Positions 49,276-57,687 of a stretch of 64,000 nt of DNA are shown here, piece after piece. Origin of the DNA: CBDUEV01 sp965366365 (GTDB lineage Bacteria > Actinomycetota > Acidimicrobiia > Spongiisociales > JAENVV01). Under the pieces are notes generated by a model. It was given only the letters and a program-made list of their open reading frames with translations, was not told the origin of the DNA and ran no database searches. A program made the position numbers and the translations under genes. The stretch covers positions 1 through 64,000 of the forward strand of contig CBDUEV010000009.1 in the NCBI GenBank assembly GCA_965366365.1. The letters run 5' to 3'. Position 1 is the first letter of the stretch. The number at the start of each line of letters is the position of its first letter.

Positions 49276-50214
49276 ATGCCCGATTCTCCTTCGAAGATCC
49301 GCTTGCTGATCACCGGATTCGTGATGGGTTCTGCAGACGTCGTGCCGGGGGTCTCGGGAGGAACGATCGCGCTCGTCATGGGGATCTACGAGCAGCTTCT
49401 CGAGGCCATTGCCTCCGTCGACCGGCGACTTCTCGGACAACTCACGAAGTGGCAGTGGGGGGCGCTACGGACGGTGCCGTGGGGCTTCGTCCTCCCCCTT
49501 GGGTTGGGCATCGCCACGGCGGTGCTGACCCTGGCCGGGCCACTCGAGCACTGGATGCAGGACGAGCAGTCCCGGATCAACCTCCTCGCCCTGTTCTGCG
49601 GGCTGGTCTTGGCGTCGGCGATCGCCGTCGGGGGAAGGCTCTCCTGGCACCGGCTCACCTGGATCGCCGCCGTATCCGGCGCGTTGGTGGCCTCGATCAT
49701 CGTCCGTCTCACACCCTCGCAGGGATCGGATTCTCTCCTCGCCTTCTTCCTGGCCGGTGCTGTCGCCATCTCGGCGATGATCCTCCCGGGTATTTCGGGT
49801 TCGTTCATCCTGTTCATCATGGGTCAGTACGAACGTGCCCTCGCAGCCGTCTCCGATTTCAACCTCATCGATCTCCTGGTGCTGGCGGCGGGGGTGACCG
49901 TCGGGTTGGCCACCTTCGTGAGGATCCTGCGTCGACTCTTGGGACGATGGCACGACACGACACTGGCCGCCATGGCGGGGTTCATGGTGGGGTCACTGTG
50001 GAAGGTCTGGCCGTGGCGCGAGTGCCTGGAAGGTGACGCCGCACTGTGCGCCAAAGAGGCACTGTCGGTTCCTACTTGGGGAGGCTCACTGGCCGTGGCG
50101 GCAGGTCTTGCCGTGGTCGGATTCCTGGTGGTGACCGTTTTCGATCACTGGGAGAGTGGGCGCAACCCGGTGGTGAAGGTGTGGCGAGCAGCCGTCGGTG
50201 GTCGGACCGGTTAA
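49276..50214 (+). CDS. DUF368 membrane protein, undecaprenyl-phosphate flippase-like
   Basis: A 312-residue membrane protein with about eight to nine helices. GFVMGSADVVPGVSGGTIALVMGIYEQLLEAI and the internal second copy AISAMILPGISGSFILFIMGQYERAL form the inverted repeat of the DUF368 family. Members (PopT) recycle undecaprenyl phosphate, the carrier for cell-wall precursors, across the membrane. The short distance to murI is consistent with a cell-envelope theme, though not an operon. Confidence 0.88.
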   Translation: MPDSPSKIRLLITGFVMGSADVVPGVSGGTIALVMGIYEQLLEAIASVDRRLLGQLTKWQWGALRTVPWGFVLPLGLGIATAVLTLAGPLEHWMQDEQSRINLLALFCGLVLASAIAVGGRLSWHRLTWIAAVSGALVASIIVRLTPSQGSDSLLAFFLAGAVAISAMILPGISGSFILFIMGQYERALAAVSDFNLIDLLVLAAGVTVGLATFVRILRRLLGRWHDTTLAAMAGFMVGSLWKVWPWRECLEGDAALCAKEALSVPTWGGSLAVAAGLAVVGFLVVTVFDHWESGRNPVVKVWRAAVGGRTG

Positions 50215-50218
50215 AGAG

Positions 50219-50249
50219 GAGGCTCCGACTCGGAACGAGTCGGAGCCTC
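50219..50249. terminator. strong terminator hairpin after the DUF368 gene
   Basis: Perfect 13-bp stem with a five-base loop. On the minus strand it is followed by CTCTTT, so it may serve transcripts coming from 50572 as well as those of the DUF368 gene. Confidence 0.75.
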
Positions 50250-50251
50250 GA

Positions 50252-50266
50252 GCTCCCTCTGGGAGC
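50252..50266. terminator. second short hairpin
   Basis: GCTCCC and GGGAGC around TCT, followed on the plus strand by GTTT; acts in series with the hairpin at 50219. Confidence 0.5.
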
Positions 50267-50297
50267 GTTTCAGGAGCCGAATCTTGCGAGTGCGGCG

Positions 50298-50384
50298 CCA
50301 GGGTAACCCGTACTCCTCGACCCCTTTTGGGGTGTACCACGAGACCAAGGGGGGCGATCTCGCGTACCCGGCTCATGTTACCTG
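50298..50384 (-). ncRNA. putative structured RNA element (three-way junction)
   Basis: In this otherwise gene-free interval, the ends pair (CCAGGTAAC with GTTACCCTGG, one bulge). Two hairpins sit inside: ACCCC-tetraloop-GGGGT at 50320-50333 and a GTAC/CGAGA two-part stem at 50334-50367. On the minus strand the loop of the second stem contains six consecutive C. The outer stem overlaps the stop codon of the small gene ending at 50378. The orientation is a guess, favoured by the CTCTTT after the terminator at 50219. The C6 loop recalls the actinobacterial 6C RNA, which however has two such loops. No known class fits well. Confidence 0.4.
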
Positions 50385-50572
50385 GCTGAGCGCGAGGCGT
50401 CCATGGCGGAGTTATCGCCGATGAACACGGGATCCTTTCCCCACTTCGGGCGGCCGTGCAGGATGGCCTCGGCGATTGCCTCCGCCGGGACGAAGTATTC
50501 GTTCGCTGCGATCTGCTGGGCAAGGCCGACCAGATGGCGCGACCACCAAGTCGTTTTCGTTTCGGAATCCAT
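50378..50572 (-). CDS. small FlgM-like/anti-sigma-like protein
   Basis: A 64-residue protein. The segment LVGLAQQIAANEYFVPAEAIAEAIL resembles the C-terminal sigma-binding helices of FlgM (...IANGTYKVDAEKVAEKLL). The rest (HGRPKWGKDPVFIGDNSAMD) has no match I know. No flagellar genes are nearby. A TAACCT box lies five bases before the ATG, supporting expression. It could also be a short adaptor with the same helix pattern. Confidence 0.5.
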   Translation of the reverse strand: MDSETKTTWWSRHLVGLAQQIAANEYFVPAEAIAEAILHGRPKWGKDPVFIGDNSAMDASRSAR

Positions 50573-50577
50573 CCCTC

Positions 50578-50583
50578 AGGTTA
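50578..50583 (-). promoter_or_regulatory. -10 box for the FlgM-like gene
   Basis: TAACCT on the minus strand, five bases before ATG 50572. Confidence 0.45.
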
Positions 50584-50679
50584 TCGGCGCCGCGGCGTCG
50601 CGAATTGAGCGCTACCTCCCATCCCGGGCGGTCGGAGAGCTCGGCGCCAGGTGAGGCGCGAGGACCGTCGTCGATTCGG

Positions 50680-52896
50680 TCAGCCCCCGCTTGGACGGTT
50701 CGTGGGCAAACCGACGATGGCCACAGGGATCTGAGCGTTCTCGATGATGTAATTGACGCGATGCCCGAAGAAAGACCGGTTGGTGAGCGGACGTTGGGCA
50801 ACTCCGAGCACAAGCATGTCGAACTCTCCGGAATTGGCCTTCGTCACGATCTCCTGCTCGGTGTTCGCGGCAACCTGCAGCAGCGTCCCGACCTTGACCC
50901 CGAGTCGGCTGCCCAAGATGGTGGCCTCGGTCAGAAGCTCGGTACCGGTGTGCTTGGCATCATCCATCCGCTGCTCCTCGAGCATCATGCCCTGCCCGTC
51001 CGGTCGATTGATGACGTGCAACGCCACGACCGATCCCTCCGTGGCCCGCGCGATCGAGTAGCCGAACTCTTCGGCCGCCCGGGTGGCGATGCTGGCGTTG
51101 ACCGGGATCAAGATTCGGTGGGGGAGCCGGTCGGGGGCATCGAAATCTGCCGGGAATCTGACGACGATCGAAGGAACCGGCGATTGGGAGAGCACCCGGT
51201 CGACGACCGTCGAGAATAGGCCACTGTCGGATTCCCCGTCGGAAGCCCCCAACACCAGGAGGTCGTAGCCGAGCCGAGTTTCCTGCGCGATGGCGTCGGC
51301 GGGGTCTCGGTCCACCTTCCTCACCACCCGCGGCACGGTCGTGTCAAAGACCTCAACGATCTCTGCGACGCCGACCGATGAGCCCGCCCGCCTCCGCAAG
51401 AGGAAGCGACCGATCCAGCCGGGGGTGGGTACGTCGACCGCCAGAACACTCACTTCGAGTTCATCGAACACTGCCTCGATGAGTCGAGCCGCGTATCGAG
51501 AGTTGCGCCCACCGCGAGTGGGAACCAGGGCGCGCCTGGAATGCAGGATGACCGACGATTCTCTCAGCGCCTCCCGCTGGAGGCGTGCTTTCTCCTCGGG
51601 CGGGACCTCCCATCCTGATACGGTCAGCCGGAGAAGGGCAGGCGAGACGATCGAAGTGACGATGGCCGCCACCACGAGGACCGTATAACCCGATTCGCTG
51701 AGCTCGCCGACGTTGAGACCGACCAGCGCGACCACGATGCCCATCGCCCCCAAGGCACTCAGCCCGGAACCGAGCGCCAATCCTTCGCGATGTCCAATCC
51801 CGCCCAAGCGGGCCCCGACATAGGTACCGACCACCTTGGCCAGGAGCGCGGCGACCACGATGCCGATCGCCCACAACAGTATCTGCGTATCACGGAGGGC
51901 CGAGAGGTCGACTCGCAGGCCGCTGAAGGCAAAGAAGATAGGCGCGAAGAAGGCCGTGGTGAAGGTCTCCAGGCGCTCCCGAACCTTCGGCAACTGATGC
52001 CGCGTGGTCGAGAGAAGAATCCCGACGATGAAGGCGCCCAGGATGGCTTCCAATCCGAGCCATTGGGTCACGGCGGCTCCGATGAGAGCCGCCAAGAGCG
52101 TGATCGTGAGGGCGGCGGTCACGCTCGAACCCATGCTCATGATCCGCCGGTACAAACGGTCGATGAACCAGCGACCCACCGTCACCGAGAACAACAGAAA
52201 GACGGCCAGGCCGCCGATCGAGCGCCCCAGGGATCCCAGGTCGAGACGGTTCTCGCGAGCGATGCCCGCCAGCGCGGCCAGGATGAGCCAACCGAATGAG
52301 TCCATGGTCATCCCGGAGGCCAGCGTGATCTGACCGAAGTTGCGTCGGAGGAAGCCGAGGTCTTGGAGGATCTTCGCAACGACAGGAAGAGCCGAGACCG
52401 AGAGCGCCAACGCGAAGAACCCTGCGAACACCCCCACGCTGGCACCTTCGGCACGGAACTCCGAGGGCGCTGCGGTGGCCAAGGCAACGCCGACGCCAAA
52501 CGGAATCAACAGGCTTCCTGCCGAGACGAGTAGTGACGCTCTCCGAAACCGACCGATGATGGCCAGATCGGTCTCGAAGCCGATGACCACGAGCAGCATG
52601 ATCACACCGAGCCAGGCAAACGCGAAGACCGAGCTGTTCACAACGGGCTCAGCTTCAAAGACCCAGGCATAGGCCTCGGGCGCCACCTGCCTGAAGAGGG
52701 AGGGTCCGAGGATGACTCCGGCCAGCAGTTCGCCGACGACGGGCGGTTGCCCCATTCGTTTGAAGACCCCGCCCAGCAGGCGGGCCACCAACACCAGTAG
52801 CGACAGCTGGACGAGCAGAACCAAAACCTGGTGCTCATCCAATGGCGGCGCATTGACGGTCGATTCGGATGTCTCGGCCAGCATGAAGAGTTGCAA
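50680..52896 (-). CDS. CPA2 cation/proton antiporter fused to universal-stress domains
   Basis: A 738-residue protein. Residues about 25-420 form a CPA2-type antiporter of 12-13 helices: QPPVVGELLAGVILGPSLF, GFETDL, ALSVSALPVVAKIL (transport-site region) and LGLEAILGAFIVGILLS. Residues about 455-590 and 595-735 form two UspA-like domains; the first has VLAVDVPTP...LGASDGESDSGLFSTVVDRVLSQSPVPSIVV, the second HRILIPVNASIATRAAEEFGYSIA...LVLGVAQRPLTNRSFFGHRVNYIIENAQIPVAIV. The Usp domains probably sense nucleotides or stress to gate transport. A -10 box seven bases before TTG 52896 suggests a leaderless TTG start; GTG 52920 and ATG 52884 are alternatives. Confidence 0.85.
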   Translation of the reverse strand: MQLFMLAETSESTVNAPPLDEHQVLVLLVQLSLLVLVARLLGGVFKRMGQPPVVGELLAGVILGPSLFRQVAPEAYAWVFEAEPVVNSSVFAFAWLGVIMLLVVIGFETDLAIIGRFRRASLLVSAGSLLIPFGVGVALATAAPSEFRAEGASVGVFAGFFALALSVSALPVVAKILQDLGFLRRNFGQITLASGMTMDSFGWLILAALAGIARENRLDLGSLGRSIGGLAVFLLFSVTVGRWFIDRLYRRIMSMGSSVTAALTITLLAALIGAAVTQWLGLEAILGAFIVGILLSTTRHQLPKVRERLETFTTAFFAPIFFAFSGLRVDLSALRDTQILLWAIGIVVAALLAKVVGTYVGARLGGIGHREGLALGSGLSALGAMGIVVALVGLNVGELSESGYTVLVVAAIVTSIVSPALLRLTVSGWEVPPEEKARLQREALRESSVILHSRRALVPTRGGRNSRYAARLIEAVFDELEVSVLAVDVPTPGWIGRFLLRRRAGSSVGVAEIVEVFDTTVPRVVRKVDRDPADAIAQETRLGYDLLVLGASDGESDSGLFSTVVDRVLSQSPVPSIVVRFPADFDAPDRLPHRILIPVNASIATRAAEEFGYSIARATEGSVVALHVINRPDGQGMMLEEQRMDDAKHTGTELLTEATILGSRLGVKVGTLLQVAANTEQEIVTKANSGEFDMLVLGVAQRPLTNRSFFGHRVNYIIENAQIPVAIVGLPTNRPSGG

Positions 52897-52903
52897 GGTC
52901 GGG

Positions 52904-52909
52904 ATACTA
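52904..52909 (-). promoter_or_regulatory. -10 box for the antiporter, implying a TTG start
   Basis: TAGTAT on the minus strand, seven bases before TTG 52896; it lies inside the longer GTG-initiated frame, which would then not be transcribed in full. Confidence 0.5.
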
Positions 52910-52962
52910 CCGTCGGGCACCCGAACACCGCCGAGCCGAATCGAAAGGCACTAGTTTTGGCT

Positions 52963-52970
52963 GAGGAGGT
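52963..52970 (+). promoter_or_regulatory. Shine-Dalgarno deciding the gpsA start
   Basis: GAGGAGGT, four bases before GTG 52975; the upstream in-frame alternatives fall inside the divergent antiporter gene. Confidence 0.65.
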
Positions 52971-52974
52971 ACTC

Positions 52975-53985
52975 GTGAAACTCGTCGTGATTGGAGCAGG
53001 TTCCTGGGGAACGGCGGTTTCTGCGCTCGCCGCTCACAATGCACCGGTCACCTTGTGGTCACGTCGACCCGAGGTCGCCGAAGCGATCAACGCCCGTCAC
53101 GAGAACCCCTCCTACCTGAAAGGCTTTCCCCTTCCCTCGGAGGTGCACGCCACCGCCGATCTCACTGCCGCGGTGACAGGAGCCGAAGCGATCGTCATGG
53201 GTGTCCCCTCGCACGGCTTCCGCTCCGTTCTGGCTGCGGCAGCTCCGGCCGTCTCGCCACAAGCCAGCATCATCAGCCTCACCAAGGGAATCGAGCAGGG
53301 GACCCTCATGCGCATGACCGAGGTGATCAGCGACGTGCTCCCCGATCACGATCGCGGCCGGATCGGCGTCCTGGGCGGACCGAACCTCGCCCGAGAGATC
53401 ATGGCCGGTCAGCCCGCCGCCACGGTGATCGCCATGCGCGACGAAAACGCCGCAAGGGAACTGCAGACGCAGTTCCTTTCCCCGCGTTTCCGGGTCTACA
53501 CGAATACCGACGTGATCGGTTGTGAGGTGGCCGGTGCCTGCAAGAACGTGATGGCAATCGCCTCGGGAATGGCATCTGGCCTGGGGTTCGGCGACAACAC
53601 CCGCGCAATGCTGGTGACCCGCGCTCTGGCGGAACTGACCCGTCTTGGTATCGCCCTGGGCGGGAGCCCATTCACCTTTGGCGGCCTGGCCGGCATCGGC
53701 GATCTGGTGGCGACGTGCTACTCGGAGCAGAGCCGCAATCACACGGTCGGGCGCGGGCTCGGCGAGGGCCGCAGCCTGGACGACGTCGTGGCGGAGATGA
53801 ACATGGTCGCCGAAGGGGTGAAGAGCACCGAGGGTGTGCTCCGCCTCGCAGAACAGAACCGCGTCGAGATGCCGATCGCCATCGAAGTAGGTCGGGTGTT
53901 GTATGAAGGAGCTGATCCACGCGCCTCGTTGCTGGCTCTGATGACCCGAGAGGCGAAGCCGGAAGGACATGGGATCGTGGGGTGA
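52975..53985 (+). CDS. gpsA: NAD(P)H-dependent glycerol-3-phosphate dehydrogenase
   Basis: A 336-residue enzyme that reduces dihydroxyacetone phosphate to sn-glycerol-3-phosphate, the substrate of PlsB encoded at 11.5 kb. Signatures: VVIGAGSWGTAVSALAA (dinucleotide fold), LWSRRPE, SLTKGIE with the lysine site, LGGPNLAREI, GCEVAGACKNVMAIASGMASGLGFGDNTRAML (catalytic Lys) and GLAGIGDLVATCYS with SRNHTVGRGLGEG. Converges on sbcC with a 13-base gap. Confidence 0.95.
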   Translation: MKLVVIGAGSWGTAVSALAAHNAPVTLWSRRPEVAEAINARHENPSYLKGFPLPSEVHATADLTAAVTGAEAIVMGVPSHGFRSVLAAAAPAVSPQASIISLTKGIEQGTLMRMTEVISDVLPDHDRGRIGVLGGPNLAREIMAGQPAATVIAMRDENAARELQTQFLSPRFRVYTNTDVIGCEVAGACKNVMAIASGMASGLGFGDNTRAMLVTRALAELTRLGIALGGSPFTFGGLAGIGDLVATCYSEQSRNHTVGRGLGEGRSLDDVVAEMNMVAEGVKSTEGVLRLAEQNRVEMPIAIEVGRVLYEGADPRASLLALMTREAKPEGHGIVG

Positions 53986-53998
53986 TCGGGTATTCCCG

Positions 53999-56518
53999 TC
54001 ACACCACGACCGTCGCCCCCGTCCCTGGGTCTTTGTCGAGCACGATGAGGTCCTCGATCCGCTCTCTCATCTCCGGGACGTGACTGACGATGACGACCAG
54101 CCGGTCTTCGTGACCGGTCACCAGCTTCTCGATCCCCGCCATTGCCAGGTCCAGGTGTTCCGGGTCCAGTGAGCCGAAACCCTCGTCCAGGAAGAAAGCG
54201 TCGAGCCGGCCTCCCCCGCGTGTGACCATCTCCGCCAGGGCCAAAGCCAAAGCGAGCGAGGCCAGGAAGGTCTCACCACCGGAGAGCGAATCGGCTTTCC
54301 TCACCTGCTCGGCGGCGGTGAGATCGATGATGTCGAAATCGCCGTCGGTGGAGAACCGAAAACGACCACCCGAGAGCTCCTCGAAACGATGACCGCCCAG
54401 GTCAGAGAGCACGGCCCGTTCTTCTCGAAGCAGGAAGTTGAGAAACCGGGACGGGGTGAGCTCTGTCGCCAAGGTCTTGTAGAGATCGAACCTCGCCTGC
54501 GCTTCGTCCATTCGGGAGCCAAGGGTGGCCGAATCGGCCACCCTTTCTCTGTGAATCTCCGCTTCGGCGTTGAGGCCGGCGAGCGTTGCCTGCAGCTGAG
54601 CCTTCGCCTCGGTGAAGTCGGCGCCCGCATCGAGGCCCACCGATTCGTGGAGCCGCGCGAGCTCTCCTCGCGTCGCCTCCAGCCTGGTATCAGCCTCCGC
54701 CCGAGCGTCTGCTGCCGCCTGCTGGGCCTGCGTCCACCGCTTCCTCACCTCCGCCAACGCGTTCTCCACCTCGCCGGGACGCGTGCCAACGACGATCTCC
54801 TCGTCGAGACGGCCGGCGAGCCCATGGAGTTTCGCCGACAGACCCTCCAGTGCCGAACCGGCCTCCTGCGCAGCACGCCGGCCGGCCTCGAGTCGTCCCT
54901 GGACTTCATCGGCGCGTTGCTGGCTTTCGGCAGCAGCTGCTCGAGCCTCCGCCAAAGCTGCTTGGTGGGAACCGAGACGTTCTTCGGGTTCGCCTTCGCC
55001 GAGCAGCCGCCGCGCCCCCTCCTCTGCACCGGCGATGGCCACTCTGACCGTTTCGGCCTCCGCTTCCAGGGCGGCTATCCCGGCCGACCCGGTCGCCACC
55101 ATCTTCTCGGCTGCCTCGACCTCCTTTTCGGCCGCGATCAGCCTCTGGCTGCTGGACCGACTGGCGGAAACAGCCTCGCTGAGCTTCTGGCGCGCCTCCT
55201 CGAGCGATCGCTCGGCAGCTGCCACATCGACCGGCACGGCCTTCGGAAGGACAGCCACGTTCTGAGCGCACACCGGGCATGCGGCGCCTTCCTCCAAACG
55301 GCTCCGCAAGGTGGTTGCCATATCCGCGTGCAGCGCCTCATGGTGGGCGAGCTCGGCTGCTCTGGCATCGGCTTCGGCGGCCGCCAGCCGAGCAGACGCT
55401 TGCTCGTCCTCGACTGCGGCGGCCGCCCTCACAGCCTCGAGACGCTCTCCTTCGGTGATCTGCCCGGCGGATTCGGTCTTGGCCGTGGTCAATCGTGCCT
55501 GAACCCCGGCCAGCGCCTGGCGATGCGATCTCAAGGAGGCGACGATCGCCGCCGCCTGCACCAGCGCAGCCTCGCCACCGAGCTGGGTGAGGATCTCCGT
55601 CACGCGTTCCGCGGCCGCCTGCGCCTGGGCGCGGGCTGTCACAGCGTCCTTGGCCAGGGCGGATTCCTCTTCGAGGGACGAAGCCGCCGCAACCAGGATG
55701 GCGTGGCTATCGGCGGGATCCGGCATCTGGTCGGCAAGGGCGGTCAGTCCCTCCAGTCGCCTCTGCGCTTCCTCTCGCTGAGCTTCCGCTTCGCCCGCCA
55801 AAGCGGCTTGCGTAGCGATGGCCGGTTCGATCCCGATCAACTCGTCGAGGCGCTTCTTGGTCCGGCCGGCCTCGACCTCGGCAACTTCCTGCCGTCGTCT
55901 CGACTCCTCGAGAAGGTCACGCTGGCGACCCATTTCCTCGAGATCTCGACCCGCCGTGTCCCGGCGGAGTTTGGCGAGACGTTCCATCGCCCCCACCCGG
56001 TCGAACCCGAACACACCCTTGAGGACCTCGTCGCGCTGGGTGGCCGTGGCCCGGAGCAACTCTGAGAACCGCCCTTGAGCGAGAAGCACCGATCGGTTGA
56101 AGGCCGGGAAGTCCAAACCCAACAGGTCTTCTATGCGTTGATCGACCTCCCCTTTCTTGAGCACCGTTTCGAGCGGATCCTCTCCGGCGAGGAAGCCTTC
56201 GTCAGATGAGTACCTGAAGAGAGCGTGCTCACTCTGGCCGGCGCGGCGCAGCGCCCGCACGGAACGCCACACCTGGCCGTCCACCTCGAAGACAAACTCG
56301 ACCCGGGCCGCGTCCGAACGCTGATGAATCAGTGATTTGGTGCTCGAGCGCTCTGTCGGCGTCATGCCGTAGAGGGCGAAGGCCACGGCGTCGAGGATGG
56401 TCGATTTCCCCGATCCGATCGGCCCCACGATCCCGACGAGATGCCGATTCCGGAAGTCGAACTCCGACCGCTCGGCATAACTCCGGAACCCGTCCATCGT
56501 GAGGGAAAGCGGTCTCAT
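53999..56518 (-). CDS. sbcC: SbcC/Rad50-type ATPase
   Basis: An 839-residue SMC-like protein. The Walker A GPIGSGKS lies at 32-39. Long coiled-coil arms (about 175-690, rich in Ala/Glu/Arg) meet at a zinc hook Cys414-x2-Cys417 (ACPVCAQN). The ABC signature LSGGE is near 745 and the Walker B is in [15 protein letters not shown], with a D-loop. With SbcD/Mre11 it tethers and opens DNA ends. The length is between archaeal Rad50 and long SbcC. It starts in an ATGA overlap with sbcD and is the last gene of the nurA-herA-sbcD-sbcC operon. Confidence 0.93.
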   Translation of the reverse strand: MRPLSLTMDGFRSYAERSEFDFRNRHLVGIVGPIGSGKSTILDAVAFALYGMTPTERSSTKSLIHQRSDAARVEFVFEVDGQVWRSVRALRRAGQSEHALFRYSSDEGFLAGEDPLETVLKKGEVDQRIEDLLGLDFPAFNRSVLLAQGRFSELLRATATQRDEVLKGVFGFDRVGAMERLAKLRRDTAGRDLEEMGRQRDLLEESRRRQEVAEVEAGRTKKRLDELIGIEPAIATQAALAGEAEAQREEAQRRLEGLTALADQMPDPADSHAILVAAASSLEEESALAKDAVTARAQAQAAAERVTEILTQLGGEAALVQAAAIVASLRSHRQALAGVQARLTTAKTESAGQITEGERLEAVRAAAAVEDEQASARLAAAEADARAAELAHHEALHADMATTLRSRLEEGAACPVCAQNVAVLPKAVPVDVAAAERSLEEARQKLSEAVSASRSSSQRLIAAEKEVEAAEKMVATGSAGIAALEAEAETVRVAIAGAEEGARRLLGEGEPEERLGSHQAALAEARAAAAESQQRADEVQGRLEAGRRAAQEAGSALEGLSAKLHGLAGRLDEEIVVGTRPGEVENALAEVRKRWTQAQQAAADARAEADTRLEATRGELARLHESVGLDAGADFTEAKAQLQATLAGLNAEAEIHRERVADSATLGSRMDEAQARFDLYKTLATELTPSRFLNFLLREERAVLSDLGGHRFEELSGGRFRFSTDGDFDIIDLTAAEQVRKADSLSGGETFLASLALALALAEMVTRGGGRLDAFFLDEGFGSLDPEHLDLAMAGIEKLVTGHEDRLVVIVSHVPEMRERIEDLIVLDKDPGTGATVVV

Positions 56519-57687
56519 GTCGTTTCCTCGGTGAGGGCTTCGTCGTGGATCGAACGGAAGGCGACGAGGAGGTCATCGGACGCTTCGGTCCCCCTTTCCG
56601 AGCGGAGGTACTCGGCGAACAACTCGTCCCAGGCCAGGCCGGCCCGCGACAGCCGTTCCTGCTCGGGCCGTTCGTACCGCGCTTCAACCTTGACGAGAAA
56701 CGGGAAATGGCGGCGGGCGCGATCGGCCAGCCCCGGATCGGGGCCCTCGGTGTCGACGATCAGATCGACATAGGCATCGACCAGCTCCGGGCGGGCGAGG
56801 AGTGCCTCCCACGTGCCGGTCGCTCGCACCAGGCGCCGGCCGGAAGTGAGCGCGATGGAGCGCGTCCTGGCGCGAATGCCCGGCTTCGCTTCCACCAGGA
56901 CGACCCGCTTCTCCTCGCCCGCCTCACCGAAGTCGAGTTCGAGCAGAGAGCCGGCGTATTCGGCGGGAACGCTCGCCCCCGGCACCTTCTGCGGTGCGTG
57001 GATGTGGCCCATCGCCACGTAGTTGAGCACGGCCGGAATCGCCTGTTCGGTGGCTGCGTAGGCCTTCCCGATGTGCAGCGCCCGCTCTCCGCGCGGGACG
57101 CCATGCCCCCCGATCGCTGCGCCCGTCACCATGAAGTGCGCCGCCAGCACGGCTACTCCGTCGGGACCGGCCGCCTCCACCGCGGCGTCGGCGTACACGG
57201 CGGCAAGCTCCCGCACGCGGTCGGCGTAGATGCCGTACCACCGCTCGGTCTCTTCCATGAAGTCGACGACTCGACCTTCCCGAAGAAAGGGAAACGCACC
57301 GATCGCCGCCCTTCCGCCGCGCGTCTCCACCGTGACGACGCCGCCCTCCGCGGGTCGTTTGATCCTCCCCACCAGTGTGACGCCGACTGGCTCGACGAGG
57401 GGCGCCAGAACTTCGAGGAGATCTGCGCTGTCATGGTTGCCGGCCACCGCCACCACCGGTCGGCGCCCTCCGTCGGCCAGTGCCACGAGGCTCTCGATCA
57501 CGAGACGGAGAGCGTCGATGGGCGGGCTGGGCCGATCGAACAGGTCCCCGGAGACAATCACCAGGTCGACGGCTTCCCGTTCGGCGATTTCGCAGACTTC
57601 GGCGAGGACCGCTTCGTACTCGGCCATGCGATCGTATCGGCCGATCCGTTTTCCGACATGCCAGTCGGAAGTGTGCAGGATCTTCAT
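56515..57687 (-). CDS. sbcD: SbcD/Mre11-type exonuclease
   Basis: A 390-residue metallophosphoesterase nuclease. Motifs: HTSDWHVGK (metal 1), VSGDLFDRPSPP, AVAGNHDSADLLEVL, LAAHFMVTGA and GHIHAPQ, supplying the Asp, His and Asn ligands for two Mn ions. The C-terminal 100 residues form the cap. It has 3'-5' exonuclease and hairpin-opening activity with SbcC. The ATG at 57687 shares one base with the herA stop (TGATG). Confidence 0.93.
   Translation of the reverse strand: MKILHTSDWHVGKRIGRYDRMAEYEAVLAEVCEIAEREAVDLVIVSGDLFDRPSPPIDALRLVIESLVALADGGRRPVVAVAGNHDSADLLEVLAPLVEPVGVTLVGRIKRPAEGGVVTVETRGGRAAIGAFPFLREGRVVDFMEETERWYGIYADRVRELAAVYADAAVEAAGPDGVAVLAAHFMVTGAAIGGHGVPRGERALHIGKAYAATEQAIPAVLNYVAMGHIHAPQKVPGASVPAEYAGSLLELDFGEAGEEKRVVLVEAKPGIRARTRSIALTSGRRLVRATGTWEALLARPELVDAYVDLIVDTEGPDPGLADRARRHFPFLVKVEARYERPEQERLSRAGLAWDELFAEYLRSERGTEASDDLLVAFRSIHDEALTEETT

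Noticed and set aside
54389..56065. Long open frame (558 codons) on the plus strand opposite sbcC
   Set aside because: The composition is an arginine/leucine/glycine-rich mirror of the coiled-coil codons. There is no recognisable domain and it lies fully inside the sbcC coding sequence.
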